NCBI GenBank assembly: GCA_001689415.1
Contig: LUJM01000058.1
Coordinates: 1 to 26,446, forward strand
Reading direction: 5' to 3'
Source: Bacteroidales bacterium M2
GTDB lineage: Bacteria; Bacteroidota; Bacteroidia; Bacteroidales; Muribaculaceae
Length of the DNA stretch: 26,446 bases
The notes beneath the pieces were generated by a model, which saw only the letters and a list, made by a program, of their open reading frames with translations, was not told where the DNA came from and searched no databases. Below, in pieces: positions 1-7,893 of this stretch. Position 1 is the first letter of the stretch. The number at the start of each line of letters is the position of its first letter. A program made the position numbers and the translations under genes.

Positions 1-255
1 TAAGTGTCTTGGAATAACCTTAAAGTTACTGAAATTCAGCGACTTGACCAAATTTTAGTGTTCAATTTTATGCTAAACATCAGATTTTTAATGGATTAAA
101 CACCTGGCTCCTCGGAGCCGTTAACAAACTCTCAAAAAATAACCGAAGTATTGTAATAACGATAAAACAAGTTTAGCCCCCCAAATCATTTAATAAAAAA
201 ATATGCCGGTCAGCACGATTTTTATTGGCATAGTTCACAAAAAATTACCTAAATA
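1..255. other. AT-rich gene-free upstream region
   Basis: No convincing coding frame is visible. The stretch is AT-rich and holds one small GC-rich hairpin at 106-119 (GGCTCC facing GGAGCC), which lacks the T-run of an intrinsic terminator. It probably separates an upstream gene outside the window from the operon that begins at 650. Nothing else is recognisable. Confidence 0.5.
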
Positions 256-286
256 TTTGAACTGTTGGAAAATTTATGTAAATTTG
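256..286 (+). promoter_or_regulatory. Bacteroidota housekeeping promoter of the caspase operon
   Basis: TTTG at 256-259 is followed after exactly 19 bases by TAAATTTG at 279-286. This matches the Bacteroidota -33/-7 consensus (TTTG and TAnnTTTG) completely. Transcription should start near 292, leaving a leader of about 355 nt before the first start codon at 650. It is the only clear promoter seen upstream of the seven-gene operon. Confidence 0.75.
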
Positions 287-292
287 CTGTCG

Positions 293-649
293 ATATCTTA
301 GCAGAAGCCTCCGAGGCAATGCGGGATATGACAAACATTTGGGAAAGCGTTTATTGGCGCTTGCATCTTGACTTGTAGGAACTTCGCAACTTTCAACAAT
401 CATCGTCAAGAACAAGGCAACAATAGATGTTCATGGATATGACTATAGTCGGCGCATAGGTATGCGTCGCCCTATATCATATAAGCGTGGGCTTCTGCGT
501 TGCTCGTTCCGACGATGATGGGCAATGCGAAGGCCTCTGCAAGTAGGAACGAGCAAAGATACAGTTCCTGCGCTTTTTTCATTATCACATTTTCAATACC
601 CGGACCGGGAACTCTGCCGGGAGCGTGCGGACGCTTCGAAAACCTCGTT
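293..649 (+). promoter_or_regulatory. Long structured 5' leader of the caspase operon
   Basis: This presumed untranslated leader contains several potential hairpins: GCCT/AGGC at 307-317, AAGCG/CGCTT near 353-371, an arm pair around 450-472 (GGCGCAT facing ATGCG), and a long inverted repeat TTGCTCGTTCC / GGAACGAGCAA at about 502-512 and 548-558. Such length and structure are unusual for a Bacteroidales leader. A riboregulator, an attenuator or an embedded repeat are all possible. I do not recognise a known riboswitch class. Confidence 0.45.
472..582 (-). CDS. Possible 36-aa antisense micro-protein in the leader
   Basis: An ATG at 582 opens a 36-codon minus-strand frame ending in TAG at 474-472. 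The peptide starts MKKAQELYLCSF, continues hydrophobic (LLAEAFALPIIV) and ends polar, so it resembles a short signal peptide or a small membrane peptide. The long inverted repeat of the leader lies inside the frame. A -7-like TATCTTTG (563-556 on the minus strand) falls within the frame itself, so no promoter is placed to express it from this ATG. It could equally be an accidental reading of a structured RNA. Confidence 0.2.
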   Translation of the reverse strand: MKKAQELYLCSFLLAEAFALPIIVGTSNAEAHAYMI

Positions 650-1423
650 ATGAGAAACAAACTCCTCATGGCAGTGATGTTATTGTCGTTATCGACAGGC
701 ACTGTCAAGGCCAGCGACTTCTTTTTCGGACTGACCGGCTATGGTTCCAATCTTTGGTTTTCCCCTATAACTGCGAGTTTATACCTGATAAACAATGTGA
801 CTCACATGGGTGGCTCGTCAATGTTGGGATATGACTGGGTATCAATAAAGAATGACGACGGCACATCTATCGATGTTGATAACGGCAATTACTTCGGTTT
901 CAAAGCCAGAGATCTGTTCAACAATTTCGGCGGCGGTTTGCAAATAGGCTATCAACCGACATATTCAATCTTCGGAGCATGGGTTACCGGCGGTTATAAA
1001 TACCGTCAATTCGGTATGAACCTTGATATTCCAGACCAATTGACCGAGCGCTATAAACTCAATGCCTGGTATATCGGTGTGGGAGTACGACTGACTCCTT
1101 TCAAAGGCCTTTTGGAAGAACATAACTGGAGTCCGTTTGTCGACTTTGGCACAAGCTATAATGCCATTTTTTCGGCAAAGAGCCCATTTGACAATAATCT
1201 TGACCAATTTGGCAAGGGTATGTCAACTTCTGTAGGTCTTGGCGTCAGACTGATAAACGAAAGCTACGACAATGATGACGGCATAAATATCTCTATCGCA
1301 TTCACTTTTCCTCAATACGACTATTTCAACCGTGATTTCGAACTCTCCAACGGATATAAACCTTATGCCAATATCAAGGCTCGCAATTACTCGGTGTTCC
1401 TAAAAATCATGAAAGAATTTTAA
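650..1423 (+). CDS. Exported outer-membrane beta-barrel protein, operon gene 1
   Basis: The product is 257 aa. ATG 650 is chosen because it starts a clean signal peptide (MRNKLLMAVMLLSLSTGTVKA, cleavage near residue 21); an in-frame ATG at 500 would place about 50 unlikely residues before it. The mature part alternates aromatic and glycine-rich strands (such as GGGLQIGYQ, AWVTGGYKYRQFG, VGLGVRL) and ends in Phe, as expected for a BAM-assembled outer-membrane barrel. No named subfamily is recognised. It heads a seven-gene unit of exported proteins; the next gene starts 4 nt after its stop. It may be a surface anchor or porin for the caspase-like protein downstream, which is inference from context only. 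Confidence 0.75.
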   Translation: MRNKLLMAVMLLSLSTGTVKASDFFFGLTGYGSNLWFSPITASLYLINNVTHMGGSSMLGYDWVSIKNDDGTSIDVDNGNYFGFKARDLFNNFGGGLQIGYQPTYSIFGAWVTGGYKYRQFGMNLDIPDQLTERYKLNAWYIGVGVRLTPFKGLLEEHNWSPFVDFGTSYNAIFSAKSPFDNNLDQFGKGMSTSVGLGVRLINESYDNDDGINISIAFTFPQYDYFNRDFELSNGYKPYANIKARNYSVFLKIMKEF

Positions 1424-1427
1424 CACA

Positions 1428-1973
1428 ATGACCATCAGAAATTTAACCACAACCATTATGCTTGCGGCTATGTTTGCGAGTGCATTCTTGGCATGCGCTG
1501 ACTCACGCAGGAGACACAGTGACACAGCCTTCTCAAATCGCTGGGATGCACCTGATTCAGTTGCTCGTTCGATAATGGGTAACCGTTTGTCAGAACTCGT
1601 ATCCAACCCTAAAAAGGTAGTGATGTACACCGTAATATATCGAGACACAGCCCACAGAAACAACATATTAGTCGAGCCGGACTTCGTACTTGACAGTATG
1701 GTTTGCAAATTATCCAAAGAACAGGCTTCTACCCTCAATTTCATGTTGGTTGCCGACAGTGCCAACTACATGGTTGACACACTCGCGGTACCTATGATAC
1801 CTCACCGTCCTGCATATGCATTTAATTACATTAATAAAAAAGACACAGCCCTTATATGGTACTCCCCAGGGGATTTCACGTGGGGTATCAGATATGACGG
1901 TCGAGACATGTTCTGGTACAATGTTGCCAATCCTTCAATACTCAACAGGTTTTGTCAGAGTCTGACAAAATGA
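1428..1973 (+). CDS. Putative lipoprotein, operon gene 2
   Basis: The product is 181 aa with a hydrophobic N-terminus ending in a lipobox-like FLAC (residues 20-23), so Cys23 is the likely lipidated residue. The following residues ADSRRR do not show a classic Bacteroidota surface-export tag. The remainder is soluble and mixed alpha/beta in character, with no motif I recognise. It starts 4 nt after gene 1 and is followed 19 nt later by the caspase gene, so cotranscription is very likely. A role as envelope-anchored partner of the protease is inferred only from position. Confidence 0.6.
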   Translation: MTIRNLTTTIMLAAMFASAFLACADSRRRHSDTAFSNRWDAPDSVARSIMGNRLSELVSNPKKVVMYTVIYRDTAHRNNILVEPDFVLDSMVCKLSKEQASTLNFMLVADSANYMVDTLAVPMIPHRPAYAFNYINKKDTALIWYSPGDFTWGIRYDGRDMFWYNVANPSILNRFCQSLTK

Positions 1974-1992
1974 AAAACGTATAAAACAAAAT

Positions 1993-3096
1993 ATGAAACG
2001 ACTAATATTACTCTTTGCTGTATTAGCAACCTATATTTTTGCAGGAGCACAAACGTTCCATGCAATAGTGTTTTGTAACACAATAGACCGCAGTATCGGG
2101 CAAAGTATGAGTGTGGAGCTGGCTAATGTGTCTCGACACTTTGGAGTTCTTCAAAATCTTCTTGACGACGACTATCTATTCATAATAACCTCCATCGACG
2201 GTAACCGATGTACAGCGTCGAACATACAGTCGATAATCAATGAAATGAATGTCGGCCCCGACGACGTAGTCTTTACCTTTTATGGCGGGCATGGTTCTCA
2301 TGCCCCCAATAACGCCAACGACCCCTGGCCTCAGTATTGCATGAATACCGGCGACCAAAGCAAGTGGCTACCCATGGCACTTGTCGACAAATGGGTAGCA
2401 CAAAAAAATCCACGTTTGCGTATCACTATGGCTAATTGTTGCAATGTCGCACAAGAAGGCGTGACTATAAAACCTATGTGGGCAAACGACAGCAGGGCTA
2501 CAAAACTCGATGGTTACGATGCGGCAGCATTTCGCAAACTATTCGGATACAAAGGAAGCGTAATGGTTACTTCGAGTAAACTTGGCCAATATTCATGGTG
2601 CAATCCATACGGCGGCATGTTTACCAACCAATTCTGGGCATCTATGGACAAAATAGGCAGGGGCAATATAAATCCAGACTGGAACTCGCTTATGACATCT
2701 GCCGGAAAAGAAATATCTGTAAATACCGACCGTGGTGTAGTACCTCAAACCCCTTATTACAAAATCAATATTCAATCTGGTAATGGCGGTAATGGCGGCG
2801 GCAATGCCCGAAGGGACAACAACAGACCACATGACAATTCATTGTCTGACATGCTGGCACGTCTTTTAGACAAATCCGTAGCACAAGATACACGACTGGC
2901 ATTGATTCCTGACATATTATCAAAATTTTTCAACAGTTCATCCAAAGTTATAACTGTTGCCTCTGATATGTCTACCATGGTTGATTACGAGGATGCTTCA
3001 GACTTCTTGCACCGTATATGCCTCTCGCCGTATATTTCAGGCATATCACTACTGAACGACGATAAACAAAACTTAAAAGTACACGAACTCAGATAA
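1993..3096 (+). CDS. Secreted caspase-like cysteine peptidase (clan CD, C14-type), operon gene 3
   Basis: The 367-aa product has a signal peptide (residues 1-19, cleaved after FAGA). A caspase/metacaspase-type domain spans about 21-260: a beta strand leads into TFYGGHGSH with catalytic His100, and a second strand leads into ITMANCCNV with nucleophile candidates Cys149/Cys150. The stretch GSVMVTSSKLGQYSW (about 188-202) resembles the strand after the active site in bacterial caspase-like proteins. The usual D-x-C before the nucleophile is replaced by N-C-C. A Gly/Asn-rich linker (261-272) joins a roughly 85-aa C-terminal domain (283-367) that resembles the start of gene 4. It probably acts in the periplasm or at the surface; the substrate is unknown. 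Confidence 0.75.
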   Translation: MKRLILLFAVLATYIFAGAQTFHAIVFCNTIDRSIGQSMSVELANVSRHFGVLQNLLDDDYLFIITSIDGNRCTASNIQSIINEMNVGPDDVVFTFYGGHGSHAPNNANDPWPQYCMNTGDQSKWLPMALVDKWVAQKNPRLRITMANCCNVAQEGVTIKPMWANDSRATKLDGYDAAAFRKLFGYKGSVMVTSSKLGQYSWCNPYGGMFTNQFWASMDKIGRGNINPDWNSLMTSAGKEISVNTDRGVVPQTPYYKINIQSGNGGNGGGNARRDNNRPHDNSLSDMLARLLDKSVAQDTRLALIPDILSKFFNSSSKVITVASDMSTMVDYEDASDFLHRICLSPYISGISLLNDDKQNLKVHELR

Positions 3097-3108
3097 ATAC
3101 AACACCTG

Positions 3109-3762
3109 ATGAAGATAAAAATAATATTTTCGTTCTTGCTTATTGTTATTATCTCCGGCATAAAAACATATGCATCCGACAACGGCAAAGAACTTACAGA
3201 AAGCCAAAAAGAAATCTTGCGCGAACGAGTTATACAAAAAACTGAAGAATTCTTCAGCTCGTTGAGCAAGATGGTCGACAATACTCTTACACAAAATACA
3301 CGGTCATATCACCAAAGCCAATTATTAAACCTATTTATGGGCAAAGGCGGGCCTTATAGTATAACCAACGAAGATAACGAGATTGAAGAATCTACAGGAG
3401 TAAAGATGTGGACATCAAGCATAAACTCTTCGGTAAAGAACAGCATGCTGCTGCGTAATTATATCAAGAGGTTATACAATCCCGAGACCGGAAGGTCGAA
3501 AATGAATTATACAAAGATAAAAATAGAGTCGGCCGATGCCGTCCGTGTCGATAATATCACTCGTGAAGGAGACCATTACGTATGCGTAGCCTACTTTTAT
3601 CAAGATTTCTACGGTATACGTGACGGCAGGGTTGTTTACAAAGACCGTACGTGCAAAAGAATTAAGTGCTACATAAACCCTATCGACGTACCCGGTCTCG
3701 GCAAAGTCTTCGATGCTAAACTTGCCGACATTACTGTGGTATCCACGCAACCCATCTACTGA
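3109..3762 (+). CDS. Exported protein of unknown function, operon gene 4
   Basis: The product is 217 aa with a signal peptide (residues 1-22, cleaved after TYA). The first mature part is helical (about 28-78) and contains KMVDNTLTQNTR and QLLNLF, which line up by eye with RLLDKSVAQDTR and DILSKF in the C-terminal domain of the caspase-like gene product. The second half (about 130-217) is beta-rich and might form a small open sheet or NTF2-like fold, but this is a guess. It lies 12 nt after the caspase gene and 5 nt before gene 5. No family is recognised; the placement suggests a partner, inhibitor or substrate of the protease. Confidence 0.6.
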   Translation: MKIKIIFSFLLIVIISGIKTYASDNGKELTESQKEILRERVIQKTEEFFSSLSKMVDNTLTQNTRSYHQSQLLNLFMGKGGPYSITNEDNEIEESTGVKMWTSSINSSVKNSMLLRNYIKRLYNPETGRSKMNYTKIKIESADAVRVDNITREGDHYVCVAYFYQDFYGIRDGRVVYKDRTCKRIKCYINPIDVPGLGKVFDAKLADITVVSTQPIY

Positions 3763-3767
3763 CTATT

Positions 3768-4583
3768 ATGGCAAAATTCACGTCCTTATGCCTTTTATTC
3801 TTGTTATGCGTAACTTCGTCATATGGGCAAGTGGTAACATCAAAAAACTCACTCAATTTCCTTTTTGCCCGCAACGTCAAGAGTATTGATGAACTTATCA
3901 ACCGGTTCAACGGCACTGAATCTCACCCCGACATTGCGCCAGATTCACTGAGCCGTAGAAATAACATACTCTCCCTATTCAATCCTGACATAGACACCGG
4001 AGAGTTGACCAAAGATGAGTTCAAACACATTGTGATAGAATTCGTTACAGATGTCGAAAATTGGCCCGGGCGTCTCGACATCGCCAGTGATAATATATTC
4101 GTCGAGGTGCCTTGCGACTTCAAATTTGCAGACCGTCCATTCGAAGCCACATTACTTTTACGCCGAGAGACTACCCAACGAGGCTCATCGAGGTGGGCTA
4201 TTGCAGGGGTCAAGGGGTTGCGCAAAGCTGGTTTCTATTCCAGTCGGTTTACCGGCATAAGTCCTGTTGACCACGAAATGGAGTTTGTCGGCTTCGCCGA
4301 CCTATTCAACACCAATAAAAAGCTCATACCGAATGTAATGAGTCACAACCGTGGCACAGATGAGCTGTCACTGTTCCTCGGGCTTTCTCAAAGTCACGAT
4401 TTCAAGTTCGTAGCAGTTCACAGGCTGCGGATTCATTTTCTCGACGTCCCAGGATATGTGTTCTCTATAAGTCAATCGCTCAAAGAATCAGACATGGGTG
4501 CTTGGATGATTGACCATATCGACAGGGCCGGTGATTTCAATAAATTAGAATATATCAACCAACTTTTCGGCTTAGGACAGTAA
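3768..4583 (+). CDS. Exported protein of unknown function, operon gene 5
   Basis: The product is 271 aa with a signal peptide (MAKFTSLCLLFLLCVTSSYG, cleavage near residue 20). After a helix (SIDELINRFNG, 39-49) comes SRRNNILSLFNPD (62-74), similar in pattern to the helix-plus-LF segments of genes 3, 4 and 7. A beta-rich part follows (about 85-155, including FVEVPCDFKF and ATLLLRRE), then a second domain to the C-terminus. No catalytic motif is visible. The start is 5 nt after gene 4 and the stop 2 nt before gene 6, so translation is probably coupled. Confidence 0.6.
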   Translation: MAKFTSLCLLFLLCVTSSYGQVVTSKNSLNFLFARNVKSIDELINRFNGTESHPDIAPDSLSRRNNILSLFNPDIDTGELTKDEFKHIVIEFVTDVENWPGRLDIASDNIFVEVPCDFKFADRPFEATLLLRRETTQRGSSRWAIAGVKGLRKAGFYSSRFTGISPVDHEMEFVGFADLFNTNKKLIPNVMSHNRGTDELSLFLGLSQSHDFKFVAVHRLRIHFLDVPGYVFSISQSLKESDMGAWMIDHIDRAGDFNKLEYINQLFGLGQ

Positions 4584-4585
4584 AT

Positions 4586-5320
4586 ATGAAAAAGCTACTC
4601 ATTGTACTGATATTTGCCTTGACTACAATGGTGCAGTCTAAGGCACAGGTCTTCTACCACCGTGTAGACATAATGACCGGTAATCTTTATTCATTCGTTG
4701 CATCAAACCTGCTATCAGCAGGCTTGAACTACCTCTCACAAGACCGCCTGCTCGACACTTCTTTTGGGTATTCGGTGTACAGCAGTTCCTGCGATTATGG
4801 CTCCGTCAAGATGAAAGACTACAATCGCGTAGGCATTACCATGCGTGATTTGATTGCTGATAGTTCGTACGGTGTAAAACTTGGTTACCAAAGCTTCTAT
4901 CCAGGAGTATTCAACTGGGGTATATACGGATCTGCACATTATAAAATCAACAGGTTAAAAATGGAATACTCGGAAATGTTAATGCCGCAGGATATCCACC
5001 GACTGCAACTGGGAGGTGGCGTATTACTGTCTTTTGGCTCAATCGACAGTGCGGCAAAAGCAGTTATTGAGGCAGGTATACGCTACAATATACCAGTAAG
5101 ATACCGTGGGGCGTGGGGCAATGATGCCGCATCGGTTTTGAACAAGGGTATTACCAACCACTATTCAATCCGTTTCGGCGGTTTCGGCGTCCTACAAGGA
5201 CTCGGTTTATTTGCCGAAATACCATTATATAATTTGGTTAAGGTAAATGATATATGTCCTGGTTTTTCGTTCCGACCTTTCTCATTCGGAATAACATACA
5301 CCATAATGCCATGGAATTAA
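4586..5320 (+). CDS. Exported beta-barrel-like protein, operon gene 6
   Basis: The product is 244 aa with a signal peptide (residues 1-20, ending QSKA). Many amphipathic strands alternate with short turns (YGVKLGYQSF, WGIYGSAHYKI, LQLGGGVLLSFG, HYSIRFGGFG, FSFGITYTI), consistent with a small outer-membrane barrel. It starts 2 nt after gene 5, and its last codons overlap the next start by 10 nt. It is the second barrel of the operon; the two may form a channel or anchor for the exported partners, but sequence alone cannot show this. Confidence 0.65.
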   Translation: MKKLLIVLIFALTTMVQSKAQVFYHRVDIMTGNLYSFVASNLLSAGLNYLSQDRLLDTSFGYSVYSSSCDYGSVKMKDYNRVGITMRDLIADSSYGVKLGYQSFYPGVFNWGIYGSAHYKINRLKMEYSEMLMPQDIHRLQLGGGVLLSFGSIDSAAKAVIEAGIRYNIPVRYRGAWGNDAASVLNKGITNHYSIRFGGFGVLQGLGLFAEIPLYNLVKVNDICPGFSFRPFSFGITYTIMPWN

Positions 5321-6144
5321 GAAAAACACTGTGCATAGCGATATCTGTAGCAATTGTCCAACTGTCATTTGGTCAAATACCTGTACCTGCTGCGGTAGAA
5401 CAATTTTATAATGGGATGGAGCGGATGGTGGCGTGTAACTCGTCTGCCGAAATTTGCGAACTTGAAATGATTATGAACAAGTGTTTTTTCGGGCATGAAA
5501 ACAGCGGCATGAACCTGCCGAATGATTTCAAGCACATAGATATCGACGCCGGGTCACCGTCGCATCAAAACGACATGCTCACATCTAACAACTATATCAA
5601 CAAACTGAGTAAGTACATATATACCGACAAGAGTCTGAAGCCATATGTCAAGATAAGTTCGTATAGCAGAAAAACAGGTACCCTGCCGACTTTCGACAAA
5701 AAAATGAGTGCCGAAGACGCCTACGTCGAGACTATCGTAAGGAAGAAGTTTTCCTATAACACCGTATCAGGAACTGTACATAAAGAATTTACAGATACCG
5801 TCTATACACATGTGATACAAAACAAGATAAGTGTCATTGTCAATGGCATGGGTCCTGACGGTGGCGACAACAATCCGGAGTTATTAAAAGTCAGAGCAGC
5901 ACAGGCTTATCAGGAAAAACGATATAATGATGCCTATAAGATTTTTCAAAGAATAATCGAACTCGACAGGCATGATTCAGAGCCCTTGTACAGGCTGGCT
6001 TTGATGACATATTATGGTAAAGGCTGCACTCCCGATAGGCGCAAAGGCGTCAGACTGATGCAAGAATCATCGTACAGGCATGGCTCATTCAGCTCCAAGG
6101 CTGACAATGTGCTGCGCAATTGGAAATACAAAAACGTACTCTGA
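5311..6144 (+). CDS. Exported TPR/Sel1-like repeat protein, operon gene 7
   Basis: The product is 277 aa. ATG 5311 is preferred over an in-frame ATG at 5254 because it gives a clean signal peptide (MELRKTLCIAISVAIVQLSFG) and only a 10-nt overlap with gene 6. Residues 28-70 (QFYNGMERMV to MIMNKCFFG) match gene 4 in pattern, and 90-180 continue with a beta-rich segment similar in layout to gene 4. The C-terminus (about 190-270) has one TPR-like helix pair (AAQAYQEKRYNDAYKIFQRI) and a Sel1-like unit (ALMTYYGKGCTPDRRKGVRLMQ), so it may bind other proteins. It is the last gene of the operon; no strong terminator follows. Confidence 0.65.
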   Translation: MELRKTLCIAISVAIVQLSFGQIPVPAAVEQFYNGMERMVACNSSAEICELEMIMNKCFFGHENSGMNLPNDFKHIDIDAGSPSHQNDMLTSNNYINKLSKYIYTDKSLKPYVKISSYSRKTGTLPTFDKKMSAEDAYVETIVRKKFSYNTVSGTVHKEFTDTVYTHVIQNKISVIVNGMGPDGGDNNPELLKVRAAQAYQEKRYNDAYKIFQRIIELDRHDSEPLYRLALMTYYGKGCTPDRRKGVRLMQESSYRHGSFSSKADNVLRNWKYKNVL

Positions 6145-6336
6145 CACACCTCTATCGCCGTACTTTTTTCATTTCGTTGGGAGCAGCACCTGTAGCTTAT
6201 CCTACAATTGTATCCACTATAATAACCGCTCGATTTAACATGGCTCCCATAGATTTTTTCAGAGAAATTATAGTAAAGATAGGCAATGTTCATAGAAATT
6301 TTGTAATTTTGCACTTTAATTCAAAGGAACAATCCT
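6145..6336 (+). promoter_or_regulatory. Intergenic region with -7 box before the PurF-like gene
   Basis: TAATTTTG at 6304-6311 matches the TAnnTTTG consensus and would start transcription near 6318, about 19 nt before ATG 6337. No good TTTG sits at the expected -33 position. AAAGGA at 6324-6329 is a weak ribosome-binding site. Composition changes visibly here, from AT-rich operon DNA to GC-richer core-type genes. Confidence 0.45.
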
Positions 6337-7773
6337 ATGGGAGGTTTTTTCGGCGCAATTTCGCGCAAGCCTTGTGTAAATGAGGTTTTCTACGGTACAG
6401 ATTATAACTCGCATCTTGGCACTAAACGTGCCGGAATGGTCACGTTTGACCGAGAATGGGGTTTTAACCGTAAGATTCACAGTATCGAGCGTGACTATTT
6501 CCGCTCGAAGTTCGAAGACGAACTCGACAGCTTTACCGGCAATGCCGGTATCGGTGTAATCAGCGATACCGACCCCCAGCCGATCCTGGTCAACTCGCAC
6601 TTGGGACGCTATGCGGTGGTAACTGTGGCTAAAATCGGCAATCTTCGCGCACTTGCCGACGAACTGCTGGCTCAGAAAATGCACCTTAGCGAATTATCGG
6701 CAAACAATATCAACCAGACCGAAGTCGTAGCGCTGATGATCAATATGGGCTCGGACTTCGTAGACGGTATCAACCTTGTGTTCAGCAAAATCGAAGGCTC
6801 TTGCTCGATGCTGATACTTACCGAGGACGGTATTATCGCTGCCCGCGACTATCTCGGACGAACACCGGTGGTTATCGGCCGCAACGACGACGGATATGCC
6901 GTGACCGGCGAGAGCGGCGCGTTTGAAAACCTCGGTTACACTATCGAGCGCGACCTTGGCCCCGGCGAAATTGTGCGACTCCGCCCCGACGGAATGGAAG
7001 TGCTGCAAGAGCCTGCAAAGCACGAGCAAATATGCTCGTTCCTATGGGTTTACTACGGCTTCCCCACCAGCACATACGACGGCATCAATGTCGAGTCCAT
7101 GCGCGAGGCCGTTGGCAAGGCTATGGGTAAAAAAGACGATACCGAAGCCGATAGCGTATGCGGCATCCCCGATTCGGGCGTTGGATGTGCTCTCGGCTAC
7201 GCCGAAGGACACGGCATACCTTACCGCAGGGCCGTGCTAAAATATACACCCACATGGCCTCGTAGCTTTACCCCGGGAAATCAGTCGCGTCGCGACCTGG
7301 TAGCCCGTATGAAACTAATACCCAACGCCGCTCTGCTTAAAGACCAGAGGGTAGTATTCTGCGACGACTCTATTGTACGCGGCACCCAGCTCCGCGACAA
7401 CGTGCAGACATTCTTCGAAGCCGGTGCCACCGAGGTACATGCCCGCATTTCGTGCCCGCCACTCATCTACGGTTGCCCCTTTATTGGCTTCACATCGTCG
7501 AAAAGCGACCTCGAGCTCATCACTCGCCGAATCATACAGGACTTCGAAGGCGACCATACAGCCAAGCTCGACCGCTATGCCACAGCAGGTACTCCCGAGT
7601 ACGAAAACATGGTAAAAGAAATCGCCCGCCAGCTCGGCCTCAGCACCCTGCAGTTCAATAAAATGGAAGACCTTATCGCATCGATAGGCCTACCCAAAGA
7701 ACGCATCTGCACCCACTGCTTCGACGGCAGCAGCTGCCACCCATGCCAAGCCTACTGCAAAAACAAAAAATAA
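6337..7773 (+). CDS. PurF-like amidophosphoribosyltransferase paralogue without catalytic Cys
   Basis: The product is 478 aa. It has the two-domain layout of glutamine PRPP amidotransferase: an N-terminal Ntn-glutaminase domain (about 1-225) and a phosphoribosyltransferase domain with the PRPP loop VVFCDDSIVRGTQ (339-351). True PurF begins Met-Cys-Gly, with the Cys as nucleophile after Met removal; here it begins MGGFFGAIS, so the nucleophile is replaced by Gly2. A C-terminal cluster CTHC...CHPC...C (458-474) could bind a metal or Fe-S cluster. I recall similar MGGFFG proteins in other Bacteroidales as a second purF-like gene. It may be ammonia-dependent, regulatory or act on another acceptor. 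Monocistronic, with a strong terminator behind it. Confidence 0.8.
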   Translation: MGGFFGAISRKPCVNEVFYGTDYNSHLGTKRAGMVTFDREWGFNRKIHSIERDYFRSKFEDELDSFTGNAGIGVISDTDPQPILVNSHLGRYAVVTVAKIGNLRALADELLAQKMHLSELSANNINQTEVVALMINMGSDFVDGINLVFSKIEGSCSMLILTEDGIIAARDYLGRTPVVIGRNDDGYAVTGESGAFENLGYTIERDLGPGEIVRLRPDGMEVLQEPAKHEQICSFLWVYYGFPTSTYDGINVESMREAVGKAMGKKDDTEADSVCGIPDSGVGCALGYAEGHGIPYRRAVLKYTPTWPRSFTPGNQSRRDLVARMKLIPNAALLKDQRVVFCDDSIVRGTQLRDNVQTFFEAGATEVHARISCPPLIYGCPFIGFTSSKSDLELITRRIIQDFEGDHTAKLDRYATAGTPEYENMVKEIARQLGLSTLQFNKMEDLIASIGLPKERICTHCFDGSSCHPCQAYCKNKK

Positions 7774-7791
7774 CCCCACCATACCAACCCC

Positions 7792-7830
7792 CTCAGGGCG
7801 AGCCTCCGGCCCGCCCTGAGTTGTTATTAT
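7792..7830 (+). terminator. Intrinsic terminator of the PurF-like gene
   Basis: A perfect 9-bp stem CTCAGGGCG / CGCCCTGAG (7792-7800 and 7812-7820) with an 11-nt loop is followed by TTGTTATTAT. It lies 19 nt after the stop codon. Confidence 0.8.
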
Positions 7831-7833
7831 ACC

Positions 7834-7866
7834 GGGCCAGTCTTAGTCTTGGCCCTTTAATCTTTG
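7834..7866 (+). promoter_or_regulatory. Promoter-like site with inverted repeat before the sigma factor
   Basis: AATCTTTG at 7859-7866 matches TAnnTTTG at seven of eight positions (TAATCTTTG if a 3-nt spacer is allowed). Directly upstream, GGGCCA (7834-7839) and TGGCCC (7850-7855) form an inverted repeat with a 10-nt spacer, which could be an operator or a second terminator hairpin. No clear -33 element is seen. Confidence 0.35.
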
Positions 7867-7893
7867 CATAGAAAGCAAAAAAAATTCGTCAAC

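Noticed and set aside
500..649. Upstream start for the first operon gene
   Set aside because: It adds about 50 residues ahead of an ideal signal peptide and runs through the hairpin-rich leader; ATG 650 is better.
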